64,000 nucleotides of DNA from an uncultured Clostridia bacterium (GCA_947626145.1 CANQRB010000005.1:1-64000); one strand, 5' to 3'; counted from the first letter of the stretch, positions 41,954-50,816 are shown. The notes: generated by a model not told the origin, from the sequence alone. Numbers and translations: made by a program.

Positions 41954-43174
41954 TCACGCCTCCTTCACCTTGAGGGTGACGCCGCCGAGGATAAGGCTGC
42001 GGTCGTTTTTCGGATCGATGGCGTCAAACTCGTGGGAGGCGTCGTCGATATCGACAAAGCCCTCGGGCTGTCCCTCGGCCTCGGCGATGCTGATTATCCG
42101 CCGCACGCCGTCAACATAGCATTTGCCGTAAAGCTGATTGAACACGAAGGGCTCCTTGTCCAGCCCGGAGATGTAGCCGTTGATGTTGTCCCACATCAGG
42201 CCGCGCACCTCGTCTTTGTCCGCACCGGGCATCAGCTCGACGGTTATCTCAAAATACAGCGCCATCTCGTCGGTGTGGGTGAAGCGGATGATGCTGTTCA
42301 CCTCTCCGCGCTCGTCCTTCAGCTCTACCGTGGTGCTGCCGTAGGTATATATCCCGCCGCCCTTTTTGCTGAATATGGTCTCGGCTATCAGTTGGTTCAT
42401 GGCCGTGCGTTCATCTTCGGGGGTGTGTTCGTTTATGCCGGCATTCACATAACAGGCCACGCTGTGCGGCGGCAGCTCGTTGACATACTCGTCCGTGTCG
42501 TTTTCAATGACCGTGGCGCTCACAACGCCGTCCAGCCGCAGCAGCGCCGCCCTGATACTGGCTATCGTCTTACTGCCGCGGCCCTTGATGATGGACATTA
42601 TCCGGCGGCGAAAGGTGAAGTCGTCCTCCATGGCGCTGCCCTGAGCCAGCAGCTCCGACGCTTCGACCTCCACGCCCAGCAGGGCGGCGTTCTGCTCCGC
42701 CAGGCTGTTTATCAGGTTTTCGGCGACGAGGTTCCCGACCTCGCCGACCTGAGTACACTCCACCACCAAAATCGCGGTGCCGTCCTCGCCGATGGTCTCC
42801 TCGTGGGTGTTGAAGAACAAAACATCCGCCTCGGTGCGGAACTTTGTGCCGTAGGGGATCACCGTCCCCTTTGGGCCCCTGACCGTCAGCCTGTGTCTGG
42901 CCGCGATGCCGCCGTTGCGGACGGCCAGAGCGTAGCCAGCCGCCATGTCAAGGGCGCTGTCGTTGGCCGTGGTAACGAAGCCGCTGTAATACAGCTTTTC
43001 CTTGTCCTCCTCCGACTTGGCGGACCGATAGGCTATTATCCGCAGATATTTTCCCAAAACGGACAAATCCGAAGTGTCTATGTCCTCGCCGAAGAGCTTC
43101 CGGGCGTCGGCCTCAAGCCCGCTCAAAATTTCGTCGTAGGTTCTTCTTTTATATCCGGTGGTCTCTACTGCCAA
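41954..43174 (-). CDS. Baseplate J/gp47 family protein
   Basis: 406 residues starting at TTG and overlapping the preceding wedge gene by ten bases. The N-terminus YKRRTYDEILSGLEADARKLFGEDIDTSDLSVLGKYLRIIA and the GYALAVRNGGIAARHRLTVRGPKGTVIPYGTKFRTE block are characteristic of baseplate J proteins of contractile tails. EDDFTFRRRIMSIIKGRG occurs later. It forms the periphery of the baseplate and triggers sheath contraction with the wedge protein. Confidence 0.93.
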   Translation of the reverse strand: MAVETTGYKRRTYDEILSGLEADARKLFGEDIDTSDLSVLGKYLRIIAYRSAKSEEDKEKLYYSGFVTTANDSALDMAAGYALAVRNGGIAARHRLTVRGPKGTVIPYGTKFRTEADVLFFNTHEETIGEDGTAILVVECTQVGEVGNLVAENLINSLAEQNAALLGVEVEASELLAQGSAMEDDFTFRRRIMSIIKGRGSKTIASIRAALLRLDGVVSATVIENDTDEYVNELPPHSVACYVNAGINEHTPEDERTAMNQLIAETIFSKKGGGIYTYGSTTVELKDERGEVNSIIRFTHTDEMALYFEITVELMPGADKDEVRGLMWDNINGYISGLDKEPFVFNQLYGKCYVDGVRRIISIAEAEGQPEGFVDIDDASHEFDAIDPKNDRSLILGGVTLKVKEA

Positions 43175-43524
43175 GTGACATCAACTCCCTCAATCATTTC
43201 TCCGCTTTCCTTTTTTGCCGTAAAATTCACCTTTGCCCGGCGGTCGCTGACCTCGCAGGCGAAGTCGCCCAGCATCAGCCCGCCGTCCACCTGTGCCAGA
43301 CCGCGGACTATTTCTCCGCGGATGAGATCCTCGCTCTTGCCCTTGCCCAGAATATTGCGGTGGTTGATGCCCTCCTTCAGGTCGAAAAACCACTCCCCGC
43401 GGTTTGTGCTCAGGACCGTTTCGATGGTCTGGCGCTCAAGGTCGGAATCCTGGGTCATTTCAATGTCCCGATAGGCGGAGGAAATCACCACGTCATGATT
43501 TTGATCAAGACGGAAGCCTTTCAT
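43165..43524 (-). CDS. Baseplate wedge protein, gpW/gp25 (DUF2634) type
   Basis: 119 residues. FRLDQNHDVVISSAYRDIEMTQDSDLERQTIETVLSTNRGEWFFDLKEGINH is the conserved gp25-like part: an ETVL..TNRGEWF.D...G motif. It joins the hub to the J protein. It ends with TAG and its ATG overlaps the stop of the spike gene (TAATG), so the baseplate genes are translationally coupled. Confidence 0.88.
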   Translation of the reverse strand: MKGFRLDQNHDVVISSAYRDIEMTQDSDLERQTIETVLSTNRGEWFFDLKEGINHRNILGKGKSEDLIRGEIVRGLAQVDGGLMLGDFACEVSDRRAKVNFTAKKESGEMIEGVDVTWQ

Positions 43525-43910
43525 TATGGCAGCACCCCCACTATAACGGAATAGTTTTTGCTGTGCCGTCCCGCATCAGGCAGCACGTTCGCGCCCCTTA
43601 TGTCCTGCGATATGTCGTGGTCACAGCACACGCATATAACCAGATCGCCGGCGGAAATTTTCTTGTATGTCAGCAGCTCAAGCCCCTCGTGTGTCACGGG
43701 CTCAAGCTTGTATCTCGCCGTCCACGCTATGGGCACGCTCACCGACGCCTGGGCTTTGGCCGCTTCGCCTCGCTGCTGTATCAGTCCCAGGGGCTGAACC
43801 TCCGCCCTGGTCAGTCCGGCGTCCACGCTCAGCACACGGCCCACGAAGGCGACGCTGAGCTCCATGGACAGCCTTTGGCTCATGTCGTCAAAATATTTCT
43901 GCATTCCCAT
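43524..43910 (-). CDS. Baseplate spike protein, Gp138/gpV-like
   Basis: 128 residues. FDDMSQRLSMELSVAFVGRVLSVDAGLTRAEVQPLGL and SAGDLVICVCCDHDISQDI fit the OB-fold N-terminal part of membrane-puncturing spikes of contractile phages (Gp138 family). It lies between hub and wedge genes as expected. It lacks a long beta-helix tip, so the spike would be short. Family call from position and fold-like pattern. Confidence 0.7.
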   Translation of the reverse strand: MGMQKYFDDMSQRLSMELSVAFVGRVLSVDAGLTRAEVQPLGLIQQRGEAAKAQASVSVPIAWTARYKLEPVTHEGLELLTYKKISAGDLVICVCCDHDISQDIRGANVLPDAGRHSKNYSVIVGVLP

Positions 43911-43911
43911 G

Positions 43912-44787
43912 CTACATCACCTTGACCTCCGTGTAAAAATCGTTTTCGCTGACGGTGTGCTTTCCGCTCTTTACCCGAAAGCTTCCGTTGGCGAGCAGAC
44001 TGCTCAGGTTTATTATTGACGCGGCCTGTATCCGGTGCTGGAGCAGCAGCTTAACGTTGTAGCCCTGTACGGTCTCGCTTTCGCCCTCGTCCTGCTCCTG
44101 CTCTTCCTCGAACTCCTCCGGACTGCCGACCATGCCCGTCTCCTCTGAAACGGTAAAGCTTATGTCGTCGCCCTTGCTGAGGGCCCGGGCGTAGAGCTTG
44201 CCCTTAATGATATACACCGATATTCCGCAGACCTTGGCATATTTCTTAATGTTTTCCATCAGGTCGCCGTCCACGATTTCGGCCTCGCCGTAGGTCTTGT
44301 CCCTCACCGGTGTAAAATCCTCAATCGGGGTGCCCGTCTTTTCCAGCAGGGCCCGCAGGATGGTGCTGGCCTTTGTTCCGGCGGGGTATTTTATGCTTTC
44401 GACGGTCTTTGCCTCCACGTCGTCCACGCATTTTATCACCGTGGCACGGTCGGCGCCGTCCCATCGGGTTTTTACCCTGTCTATCACGCCGGAAAAAATC
44501 ACTCCCGTGTCGTCGCCGTAACCTGCCTCAACGGTCAGCGTCTGCCCTTTTTCCAGCCGTGCGACGTGATCCCATGTTATGTTGTACAGGGTGATTTCGG
44601 CCTCGTTGGGCTCCATGTCGTCATCGAAGGGAACCGACACCTCCATGTCAAGCTGCTCGTAGTCAAATGTCATGCCGCCGGTGCGGATCAGGCATTTTCG
44701 GCCAAAGGCCAGCGTGGGAGCCTTGGGGATGTCGTCGGCAGCCCATTCCTCCGCCGCCCGCACCATAGCCTCGGCATATCCGCTCAT
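43912..44787 (-). CDS. Baseplate hub protein, late control D/XkdQ type
   Basis: 291 residues. EVSVPFDDDMEPNEAEITLYNITWDHVARLEKGQTLTVEAGYGDDTGVIFSGVIDRVKT is the standard beginning of gpD/XkdQ hubs. ASTILRALLEKTGTPIEDFTP and MENIKKYAKVCGISVYIIKGKLYARAL follow. An acidic insert EEFEEEQEQDEGESE is unusual. It forms the central hub carrying the spike. Its ATG overlaps the upstream gene by four bases, and it ends with TAG. Confidence 0.88.
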   Translation of the reverse strand: MSGYAEAMVRAAEEWAADDIPKAPTLAFGRKCLIRTGGMTFDYEQLDMEVSVPFDDDMEPNEAEITLYNITWDHVARLEKGQTLTVEAGYGDDTGVIFSGVIDRVKTRWDGADRATVIKCVDDVEAKTVESIKYPAGTKASTILRALLEKTGTPIEDFTPVRDKTYGEAEIVDGDLMENIKKYAKVCGISVYIIKGKLYARALSKGDDISFTVSEETGMVGSPEEFEEEQEQDEGESETVQGYNVKLLLQHRIQAASIINLSSLLANGSFRVKSGKHTVSENDFYTEVKVM

Positions 44788-45134
44788 TCGGCCTCACCCC
44801 AATCCGTGTCGGTCACCGGCTCTTCGCCGTCGTCAACATATAACTGTACTTCGGCGCCGAAATTGTCCCATGTCACCCTGTCGGCAGTCCCCGACGGGCC
44901 CCACGGGATAACCGTCACAGCGGGATAGCCTTCGCCCACCCGAAGCTGCTCGAACAGCGGCCTCCCGTATATCAGCGGCGCCCCGGCGCAGATCACCGTA
45001 CCGCCCTTGCTCAGAGCGGCGGTAAACATATCCGCCGAGGCGTTGTAACCCAGGGCGATGTTGAACATCTCGTCCCCCAGGGAAATGTCAAAATTATAGG
45101 GTATCATCGTTTTTGAAACAGGTATTTTGCTCAT
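44784..45134 (-). CDS. Baseplate plug-like protein
   Basis: 116 residues. IPYNFDISLGDEMFNIALGYNASADMFTAALSKGGTVICAGAPLIYGRPLFEQLRVGEGYPAVTVIPWG..GAEVQLYVDD follows the pattern of the small baseplate plug domain of contractile tails (beta strands ending in GxPLxxGxPLL and VxLYxDD). It sits between the LysM protein and the hub. It probably closes the tube end. Moderate confidence because the match is by pattern only. Confidence 0.65.
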   Translation of the reverse strand: MSKIPVSKTMIPYNFDISLGDEMFNIALGYNASADMFTAALSKGGTVICAGAPLIYGRPLFEQLRVGEGYPAVTVIPWGPSGTADRVTWDNFGAEVQLYVDDGEEPVTDTDWGEAE

Positions 45135-45138
45135 CGTG

Positions 45139-46038
45139 CTATCTCCTTGTACCCATTAACAGCCTCGCTCCGACCGTCAGCGTTCTCGGGTCGCCGGGAG
45201 TTGAAAACGCGCCGGGGTTGTTTTTGATTACCCATTCGGCGGAGGTTTTCAGCGTTTTGTAGTGGTTGTTTACCAAATCCCAAAGGTTGTCCCCGCTCCG
45301 CACCGTGTGATATACCGCGCCATCTCCGTCGGTCAGCCGTTTTACTCCGGCGTCGCTTTCGGCCTTGGTGTCGTTGCTGGGGCAGCCCTCCACCCGGTCG
45401 GCGTCCACCCAGCCGTCGATACCGCTCCCGTCAGTGGATTTCAGACAATAGGGATGATCGGCGGCGTAAGCCCCGCCGGTCATTACGCAGGTTCCGCGGC
45501 TCCGGCTGAAGGCCGGCGTCAGCGAATTGGGCGTCATGTACACGTCCCCGCCCTTGAAGATCACCCGCACCTCCGACTCCGTTCCGGCCGGAAGGGCGGC
45601 TATTGTCGTTACGGCGGCGGCAGGCTCAACGGCGGGCGGCTCCTGCGTCAAAAACGCGCTGGTCGGGGTGTCGGGATCGACATAGCTGTTTTTCGCTATG
45701 CGGGCCTGCCGCAGAGTTATACTGAAATCCGCGCCGTTGGCCACCGTGCTGGAATGTGTCGATGTGAATTTTGCAATCTGCATCTGCCACAGCCGGCACC
45801 GTCCCGAATAGCTCACCAGCGCCCCGGTCTTTTGCCACTGATAAATCCGCTCCACCGCCGAGGCCGCCGTGAGGCTGTCGCTGTCTACTACCGTGCCGCT
45901 GAGGTCAAGCTGTATCGCGTTGGGCCGCACATGGTCCGTCAGGTCGATGCCGGTCTCCGTGGGGTGGGACGGCAGGTCAACGTTCCTGTCCAGATCCTCG
46001 CTCGTGACCGTTATGTATATGTCGTTCAAAAACGCCAT
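45139..46038 (-). CDS. LysM-containing tail/baseplate protein (XkdP-like)
   Basis: About 299 residues from the ATG at 46038 (AAAGGTG upstream; a GTG three codons earlier is possible). The N-terminal 140 residues (AFLNDIYITVTSED.., DHVRPNAIQLDLSGTVVD) form a beta-rich tail-initiator-like domain. An SH3-like middle follows (VRVIFKGGDVYMTPNS..PYCLKSTDGSGIDGWVDADRVEG), then a C-terminal LysM domain (VYHTVRSGDNLWDLVNNHYKT). It binds the baseplate to peptidoglycan and sits where XkdP homologues do, after the tape measure. Confidence 0.82.
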   Translation of the reverse strand: MAFLNDIYITVTSEDLDRNVDLPSHPTETGIDLTDHVRPNAIQLDLSGTVVDSDSLTAASAVERIYQWQKTGALVSYSGRCRLWQMQIAKFTSTHSSTVANGADFSITLRQARIAKNSYVDPDTPTSAFLTQEPPAVEPAAAVTTIAALPAGTESEVRVIFKGGDVYMTPNSLTPAFSRSRGTCVMTGGAYAADHPYCLKSTDGSGIDGWVDADRVEGCPSNDTKAESDAGVKRLTDGDGAVYHTVRSGDNLWDLVNNHYKTLKTSAEWVIKNNPGAFSTPGDPRTLTVGARLLMGTRR

Positions 46039-46067
46039 AGCTTTCACCTTTCTCCTGTTTTTCCGTC

Positions 46068-46165
46068 AAAGCCTTCCCCTTGGGGGGGAGGTGGCACGAA
46101 GTGCCGGATGAGGTGTAGGCCATAGGCCGTTATTCCTCACTCCTAATTCCTCATTCCTCATTATC
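46068..46165. repeat. REP-like palindromic repeat copy 1
   Basis: AGCCTTCCCCTTG..GGGGAGG hairpin, then GGCACGAAGTGCC, GGATGAGGTGTAGG and a tail of ATTCCTCA/CTAATTCC octamers, lying between the LysM and tape-measure genes. A second copy is at 53777-53876. Confidence 0.75.
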
Positions 46166-46169
46166 CCAA

Positions 46170-49100
46170 TCATGCCAGCCTCGGGGCCGGACGCTTCCGG
46201 CTCATGCTGTCAAACTCGTCCACTATCGCCTCTCTCACCCATTCCTTGACCCTGCGGGCCAAGTCACGGTCGCTTGAGCTGCCGCCGTTGATTGTGAGGT
46301 TGAATGTGGGCGAATAGTTGTTTGTCTCGGACGAGCTGCTGTTCACAGTGGAATAGCTGCCGCCGGACTCCGGCGTGTAATTCTGGGAATAAGGGATAGA
46401 CATCTCGCCGGCGGCCTGAGCCGTATCCCGCATTTGCGGCATGGTTTTTTCCATACCGATTATGCCGCCCTCGATGAGGAATTGGCCTTTTTCCTGCCAT
46501 ACCTTTGAGGGCGAGCTGATTTTTTGTACCTTGTTGAACTCCGCATTGACTGCGGTGGCCACGCTGCGGGCCGCTGCCACGGCGGCGGCTTTTCGGGAAT
46601 TTATACCGTTGACGAGGCCGTTTATCATGTTGGCCCCGGCGGAAGAAAGATTTACCGCACTGACGGCGGCTATTATCTGGCTGAGCCCGTTTTGCACCGC
46701 CGACAGGCAGGCCGCCATACCGCTTGTGACGGCCGTGTTTATCTCGGTCAGCTTGGCCGTCACCGTCTGCGAGGCCGTTCCCATGGCCGTATCGAAGGCC
46801 TGCGGAATTTGCCCCACGGCGGTCTGAGTTTCGGCGACAAAGCTGTTCACCGCGCCGCTCGCCGCCGCAAGTCCGCTCTGGTCTACGGTCAGGTTGACGG
46901 CCACATCCGCCTGTCCGGCCGTTTCAACGCCGGAAGCCATATTGCCGGCGGCCGCGACCGCCGCGCCTGCGCTGGCCGTTATGCCCGACGCCAGATCAGC
47001 GGCGGCGTTTTGGCCGTTCATCATCATGGCTCCGGTGTCCAGCTGCATACTGCTTGCGGCCATCGACGCCATATTGCTTGCGGCGAACTGCACGGTGCCG
47101 GTGCCCGCCGTTATACCCATGGCCAAATTGCCCGCCGCAGCCGTGCCGAACTGCGATGTATTGCCTATTGTGGCAAAGCCGGGAACGGCGCTTGCCGCCA
47201 ACGTCGAAGCGGATAACTGCGCCTGCGGCATGCCGGCCTTTATTCCTTTGCTTACGCCATCGGCCACGCCCTTACCGACTTTTTCACCGGCGGCCTCTGC
47301 GGCTCCTCCATCCAGCGAATCCGCAAATCCGCTCAGTCCGTCCGCCGCCTTTTTGAATACGCCGCCTACCTTGTCGCCGATCCAGCCCAGAACGCTTTTT
47401 ATGCCGTCGAGTATTTTTTGCAGCGGCTCACAGTTCTTTACCCAGTCCACTATGCCGCTGATAAATTCCCCTATTTTGCCGACCACCCAGCCGATTATCC
47501 GTCCGAGGGAGTCGATGATTGTGCGGAAGGTCTCGCTTTTGTTGTAAGCGACTATCAGTACGGCGACAAGAGCAAAAATACTGGCCACTATTATAGTTAA
47601 GGGACAGGCAAATAAGCTTGCGTTAAGCACAAATTGTGCCGCGGCAGACAACTTTTGAGCTGTTACGACAGCCATTATCGAGCCCGCCACAATGCCAAGA
47701 ATAGGCAAAATGCTGTTCATGTTTTCGCCGAGGAACGCAAAAACGCCCGAGGCCAGATTTAGCAGACCGCCGATCAGCGGCCCGGCGGCGGATAATATCC
47801 CGCCGATAAAATCTCTGACGCCCGAGGCGAAGCCGACTATACCGTCCAGAACGTTTTTCGCGGCATCTTGAATTGACGAAAACATTCCCTCCGGCATGGG
47901 CTGGCCCACTATCATTTCATACATTCCGCTGACAGCGGCGGATGCAACATCGACAAATGCTTTAACCAACTCATTCGCACTTTGCTTTATTCCTCTGCCT
48001 ATGCCCTTTATCAATTCAATGCCCATGTTAATCAATTCCGGTGCGTAGCTTGCTCCCAGTCCTATCAAATCTCCAAGAGCCTTTCCTGCGGATTTTGCAA
48101 GTCCGGAAAATCCATCTTTTTCAAACGCCTTGTTTAAATCATCCAGCATATCAGTTCCGGTTTTTACGATTTCTCTTAACGGTTTATCCATCGATTCCGA
48201 TACTTCTATGCCAAGTCCTTCCAACGCGCTTTTAAATAAAGTTACATCGCCGGCCAGATTGTCCAAACGTATATCCGCCATTTCCTTTGCCGCGCCGGAA
48301 GAGTTCTTTATCGACTCTGTAAGCTTGCTGAAATCTTCATCACTGGCGTTTGCAATAGCCAGCAGCCCGCTCATCGCCTCTTGTCCGCCAAGCATACTTG
48401 CCACCATTGCTTTGTCGTCTTCAGAAAGTTTGCTCATTCCTTTGCGCATATCCTGCATTATCTGAGCAAAGGATTTCATATTTCCTTTATTGTCTGTAAG
48501 TCTGAGACCAAGTTTTTGCATGGCGGTGGTGACATCTTTTGTGGGGTTTGTCATACGGGACAGCCATGCGCGCATTGCTGTGCCCGCCTGTCCGGACTTA
48601 ATGCCTGCATTTGCCATAAGTCCGATACCAACGGCCACATCCTCACAACTATAATTTAACGCACCCGCCACCGGAGCCACATATTTAAAGGTTTCGCCCA
48701 TCATGGCTACGTTGGTATTGGCATTTGAACTTGCCGCCGCCAGCACGTCGGCAAACCGTCCGCTGTCTGCCGCCGTCATTCCGAACGCGGTCAAAGCGTC
48801 AGTCACAATATCGCTGGTCGTTGCAAGATCTTCGCCGGATGCTGCGGCAAGATTCATTATGCCATCTATGCCGCCTATCATCTGTTCCGATTTCCAGCCC
48901 GCCATAGCCATATAATTCATTGCTTCGGCTGCCTCTGTTGCAGAAAATACAGACGTGCGTCCCATGTCCTTTGCTTTTTCGGTCATTGCGGCAAGTGCTT
49001 CACTATTCGCTCCTGAAATCGCGGCCACCCCGCTCATGGCCTTATCAAAGTCCGCTCCAACCTTCACCGTCCCCGCCAGACCTGCGCCCACTGCGGTTGA

Positions 49101-49637
49101 AGCCGCGCCAATGCCCCGAGCGGCCCATTTCCCTACTGTTTTGCCGAGAGCGCCGGACACCTTTTTTATTCCGGATGTCAGCTTTTCAAATTTTTGACCT
49201 GCCGCCTCCTTTAAAGCGACGGCCCAGTCTTTGGTTTTACTCCAGGCCTCCTTGATAGAGGAACTGACACCCTTAAATTTTTTTCCGCTGTCTTTCACTT
49301 TTTCGGAGGATTGATTTAATTCTCCAAGCCCTTCCTTGGCTTTGTCGGCCGCTTTCGCAATATTCTTAATGCCGTCGGCGGCATTGGATATTTCCTTAAG
49401 CCCGCCGCTTGCCTCGTCAGCCTCCCTTGCGATACTCCCGATGTTTTCTGCTGCCCCTTTTATCCCCTCGACGCCCGCCGCGGCATTCTTCGCCGCGGCT
49501 TTTATTTTGTCAAGGCCGCCTTCGGCTCCGGTGACAGAGGCCTTCAGCTTATCCATTTCAGCCGTGACCTTCGACAGCGGATTGTCGGCTATCTCAAAGC
49601 TGATCCTGACAACGTCTTCGCGCACAACGTTTGCCAT
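46170..49637 (-). CDS. Tail tape measure protein, TP901 type
   Basis: 1155 residues, GAGGAGAGG before the ATG. A helical N-terminus (1-150) rich in A/K precedes the TP901 core at about 205-400: SGVAAISGANSEALAAMTEKAKDMGRTSVFSATEAAEAMNYMAMAGW, then ALTAFGMTAADSGRFADVLAAASSNANTNVAMMGETFKYVAPVAG. Hydrophobic segments follow at about 600-720 and a long small-residue region at about 830-1080. The length sets tail length. The gene is separated from the tail chaperones by two small genes with their own terminators, which is unusual. Confidence 0.95.
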   Translation of the reverse strand: MANVVREDVVRISFEIADNPLSKVTAEMDKLKASVTGAEGGLDKIKAAAKNAAAGVEGIKGAAENIGSIAREADEASGGLKEISNAADGIKNIAKAADKAKEGLGELNQSSEKVKDSGKKFKGVSSSIKEAWSKTKDWAVALKEAAGQKFEKLTSGIKKVSGALGKTVGKWAARGIGAASTAVGAGLAGTVKVGADFDKAMSGVAAISGANSEALAAMTEKAKDMGRTSVFSATEAAEAMNYMAMAGWKSEQMIGGIDGIMNLAAASGEDLATTSDIVTDALTAFGMTAADSGRFADVLAAASSNANTNVAMMGETFKYVAPVAGALNYSCEDVAVGIGLMANAGIKSGQAGTAMRAWLSRMTNPTKDVTTAMQKLGLRLTDNKGNMKSFAQIMQDMRKGMSKLSEDDKAMVASMLGGQEAMSGLLAIANASDEDFSKLTESIKNSSGAAKEMADIRLDNLAGDVTLFKSALEGLGIEVSESMDKPLREIVKTGTDMLDDLNKAFEKDGFSGLAKSAGKALGDLIGLGASYAPELINMGIELIKGIGRGIKQSANELVKAFVDVASAAVSGMYEMIVGQPMPEGMFSSIQDAAKNVLDGIVGFASGVRDFIGGILSAAGPLIGGLLNLASGVFAFLGENMNSILPILGIVAGSIMAVVTAQKLSAAAQFVLNASLFACPLTIIVASIFALVAVLIVAYNKSETFRTIIDSLGRIIGWVVGKIGEFISGIVDWVKNCEPLQKILDGIKSVLGWIGDKVGGVFKKAADGLSGFADSLDGGAAEAAGEKVGKGVADGVSKGIKAGMPQAQLSASTLAASAVPGFATIGNTSQFGTAAAGNLAMGITAGTGTVQFAASNMASMAASSMQLDTGAMMMNGQNAAADLASGITASAGAAVAAAGNMASGVETAGQADVAVNLTVDQSGLAAASGAVNSFVAETQTAVGQIPQAFDTAMGTASQTVTAKLTEINTAVTSGMAACLSAVQNGLSQIIAAVSAVNLSSAGANMINGLVNGINSRKAAAVAAARSVATAVNAEFNKVQKISSPSKVWQEKGQFLIEGGIIGMEKTMPQMRDTAQAAGEMSIPYSQNYTPESGGSYSTVNSSSSETNNYSPTFNLTINGGSSSDRDLARRVKEWVREAIVDEFDSMSRKRPAPRLA

Positions 49638-49667
49638 AGCCTCTCCTCACTCCTTATTTTTCCCACG

Positions 49668-49697
49668 AAAAAAGCACGTCCGTAAACGTGCCTTTTT
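49668..49697 (-). terminator. Terminator of the ribbon-helix-helix gene inside the tail operon
   Basis: GGCACGT pairs with ACGTGC around TTACGG, followed on the minus strand by TTTTTT. A near copy is at 56835-56865. Confidence 0.75.
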
Positions 49698-49738
49698 GTA
49701 AAACTTTTAATATAGATTATCGAATTGCTTTGCCTTTT

Positions 49739-49909
49739 TTACAGACTGTTTTTTAGCAGTCTCAAACCCTCTCTTATGGCGTCGGCCTTGCTCATACCCG
49801 ACCGCCGTGCGCACTCCTCCAAGAGCGCAAGCTCCTCGTCTGTCATTCTCAGGCGATAGCCGTGAACCTTTGGCGCTTCTGTGGGCCGTCCCATTTTTTT
49901 CTTTTCCAT
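49739..49909 (-). CDS. Ribbon-helix-helix protein inserted in the tail operon
   Basis: 56 residues from the ATG at 49909 (GAGGAAA eight bases upstream); an ATG fifteen codons earlier is possible. MGRPTEAPKVHGYRLRMTDEELALLEECARRSGMSKADAIREGLRLLKNSL is a clear CopG/Arc-type ribbon-helix-helix: YRLRM strand, then two helices around GMSKADAI. It is probably a dimeric repressor. It lies between tail chaperone and tape measure genes and is followed by a strong terminator, so it looks like a later insertion (moron). Confidence 0.8.
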   Translation of the reverse strand: MEKKKMGRPTEAPKVHGYRLRMTDEELALLEECARRSGMSKADAIREGLRLLKNSL

Positions 49910-49978
49910 TGCGATTTTCCTCAAAAATTTTTCTTGCCTTTTCATCATATCCATGATATAATGAACTTACCACCTAAA

Positions 49979-50006
49979 TGAGGGCGGCGGCAAGTTTTCC
50001 GCCCTC
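49979..50006. terminator. GC-rich hairpin between the 42-residue and RHH genes
   Basis: GAGGGCGG and CCGCCCTC pair around eleven bases. It lies downstream of the small gene at 50052-50180 and upstream of the ribbon-helix-helix gene. Confidence 0.55.
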
Positions 50007-50051
50007 GGTGGCTCAGGTTGGCTCTGTTCGCTTTGCGAATAGGGCCTTTTT

Positions 50052-50180
50052 TTATTGCTTTTCCTTCAAAAGCTTCTCAATTTCGGCTATTGCCTCATCT
50101 TTATCCTTGCATTTACTGAGAATTGCAAGTACCATCTCAAGCAGCGCCTTAAATTGAAAATCGGTCATAACCTCTCCCAT
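50052..50180 (-). CDS. Small acidic/helical phage protein
   Basis: 42 residues with AAAGGAG before the ATG: begins MGEVMTDFQFKALLEMVLAI and ends EAIAEIEKLLKEKQ. Probably a single helical hairpin. No family recognised. It lies between the second tail-chaperone frame and the ribbon-helix-helix gene and is followed by a GC-rich hairpin. It may belong to the same inserted unit as the ribbon-helix-helix gene. Confidence 0.6.
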   Translation of the reverse strand: MGEVMTDFQFKALLEMVLAILSKCKDKDEAIAEIEKLLKEKQ

Positions 50181-50265
50181 TTTTTCTCCTTTCCGGCACT
50201 TGCCGACCGTACTCATCAGGTCTTCCCTGACTGTGATTATATTATAACATATGGATAGCCAAAAG

Positions 50266-50439
50266 TCAAGAGGTTTTTGAAAATTTTTGAGGTTTTTTTA
50301 CTTTCTTCTTCATCATCTTTGCGGCCATATCCAAGGCGATATTTGCCTCGTCCACCTCCTGCGGCGTCATGTGGTTGAACACATAATCATGTGTGAAATG
50401 GGCGAAATCGCAGAATATCAGCCGCCAGCAGGCCCAATT
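50266..50439 (-). CDS. Second tail assembly chaperone frame (frameshift extension)
   Basis: A frame overlapping the end of the first chaperone in the +1 (equivalently -2) register reads NWACWRLIFCDFAHFTHDYVFNHMTPQEVDEANIALDM and a lysine-rich end. This is the sequence expected of the second tail chaperone product (gpGT-like). It has no start codon with a ribosome site near its beginning, so it is presumably made by programmed frameshifting from the gene at 50438-50743. The coordinates cover the part beyond the first frame stop. Confidence 0.7.
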   Translation of the reverse strand, partial: NWACWRLIFCDFAHFTHDYVFNHMTPQEVDEANIALDMAAKMMKKKVKKPQKFSKTS

Positions 50440-50743
50440 ACTCCTTACTCTTTCCTTCAGCCTTGCCCGCGTCAGCTTTGGTCCGAAAGTTGCCCTGCAT
50501 TACCTCGGAGCCGAAGCGTACAACCTCGTTGAGCTCGTCAATGGAGTCAAAGTCATCGGGGGTGAGGCCGCCGGGCTCCACGATGACGTTTTTCAGCACG
50601 TAGACCGCCGTTTTTTCAGCGCTGGAGGTGTTTGTGCCGGGGATATATGTCTCGTCCACGCATTTCAGCGCGGCGGAAATGCCGTTGAACTGCGCGGTGT
50701 ATTTTTTGCCGTTAATTTCCTTGTCAACAGTGTAAAATTTCAT
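50438..50743 (-). CDS. Phage tail assembly chaperone
   Basis: 101 residues, AAGGAGAT before the ATG. MKFYTVDKEINGKKYTAQFNGISAALKCVDETY.. then LTPDDFDSIDELNEVVRFGSEVMQGN is typical of the small acidic chaperone between tail tube and tape measure genes. It wraps the tape measure during tail assembly. The C-terminal GKAEGKSKE is followed by an overlapping frame in another register (see 50266-50439), as expected for this gene class. Confidence 0.8.
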   Translation of the reverse strand: MKFYTVDKEINGKKYTAQFNGISAALKCVDETYIPGTNTSSAEKTAVYVLKNVIVEPGGLTPDDFDSIDELNEVVRFGSEVMQGNFRTKADAGKAEGKSKE

Positions 50744-50779
50744 AATTACATATCTCCTTTTAATTTTTAAGATAATGGA

Positions 50780-50809
50780 GAGGAGTGAGGCACGGACACC
50801 TCACTCCTC
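50780..50809. terminator. Hairpin between tail tube and chaperone genes
   Basis: GAGGAGTGAGG and CCTCACTCCTC form a perfect 11-base stem. It has no strong T-run, so it may reduce rather than stop transcription, keeping the tube protein in excess. Confidence 0.6.
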
Positions 50810-50816
50810 AACTCGG

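Noticed and set aside
41600-43474. 624-codon open frame opposite the baseplate genes
   Set aside because: It overlaps baseplate J, wedge and YmfQ-type genes on the other strand, which are well supported; shadow of codon usage.
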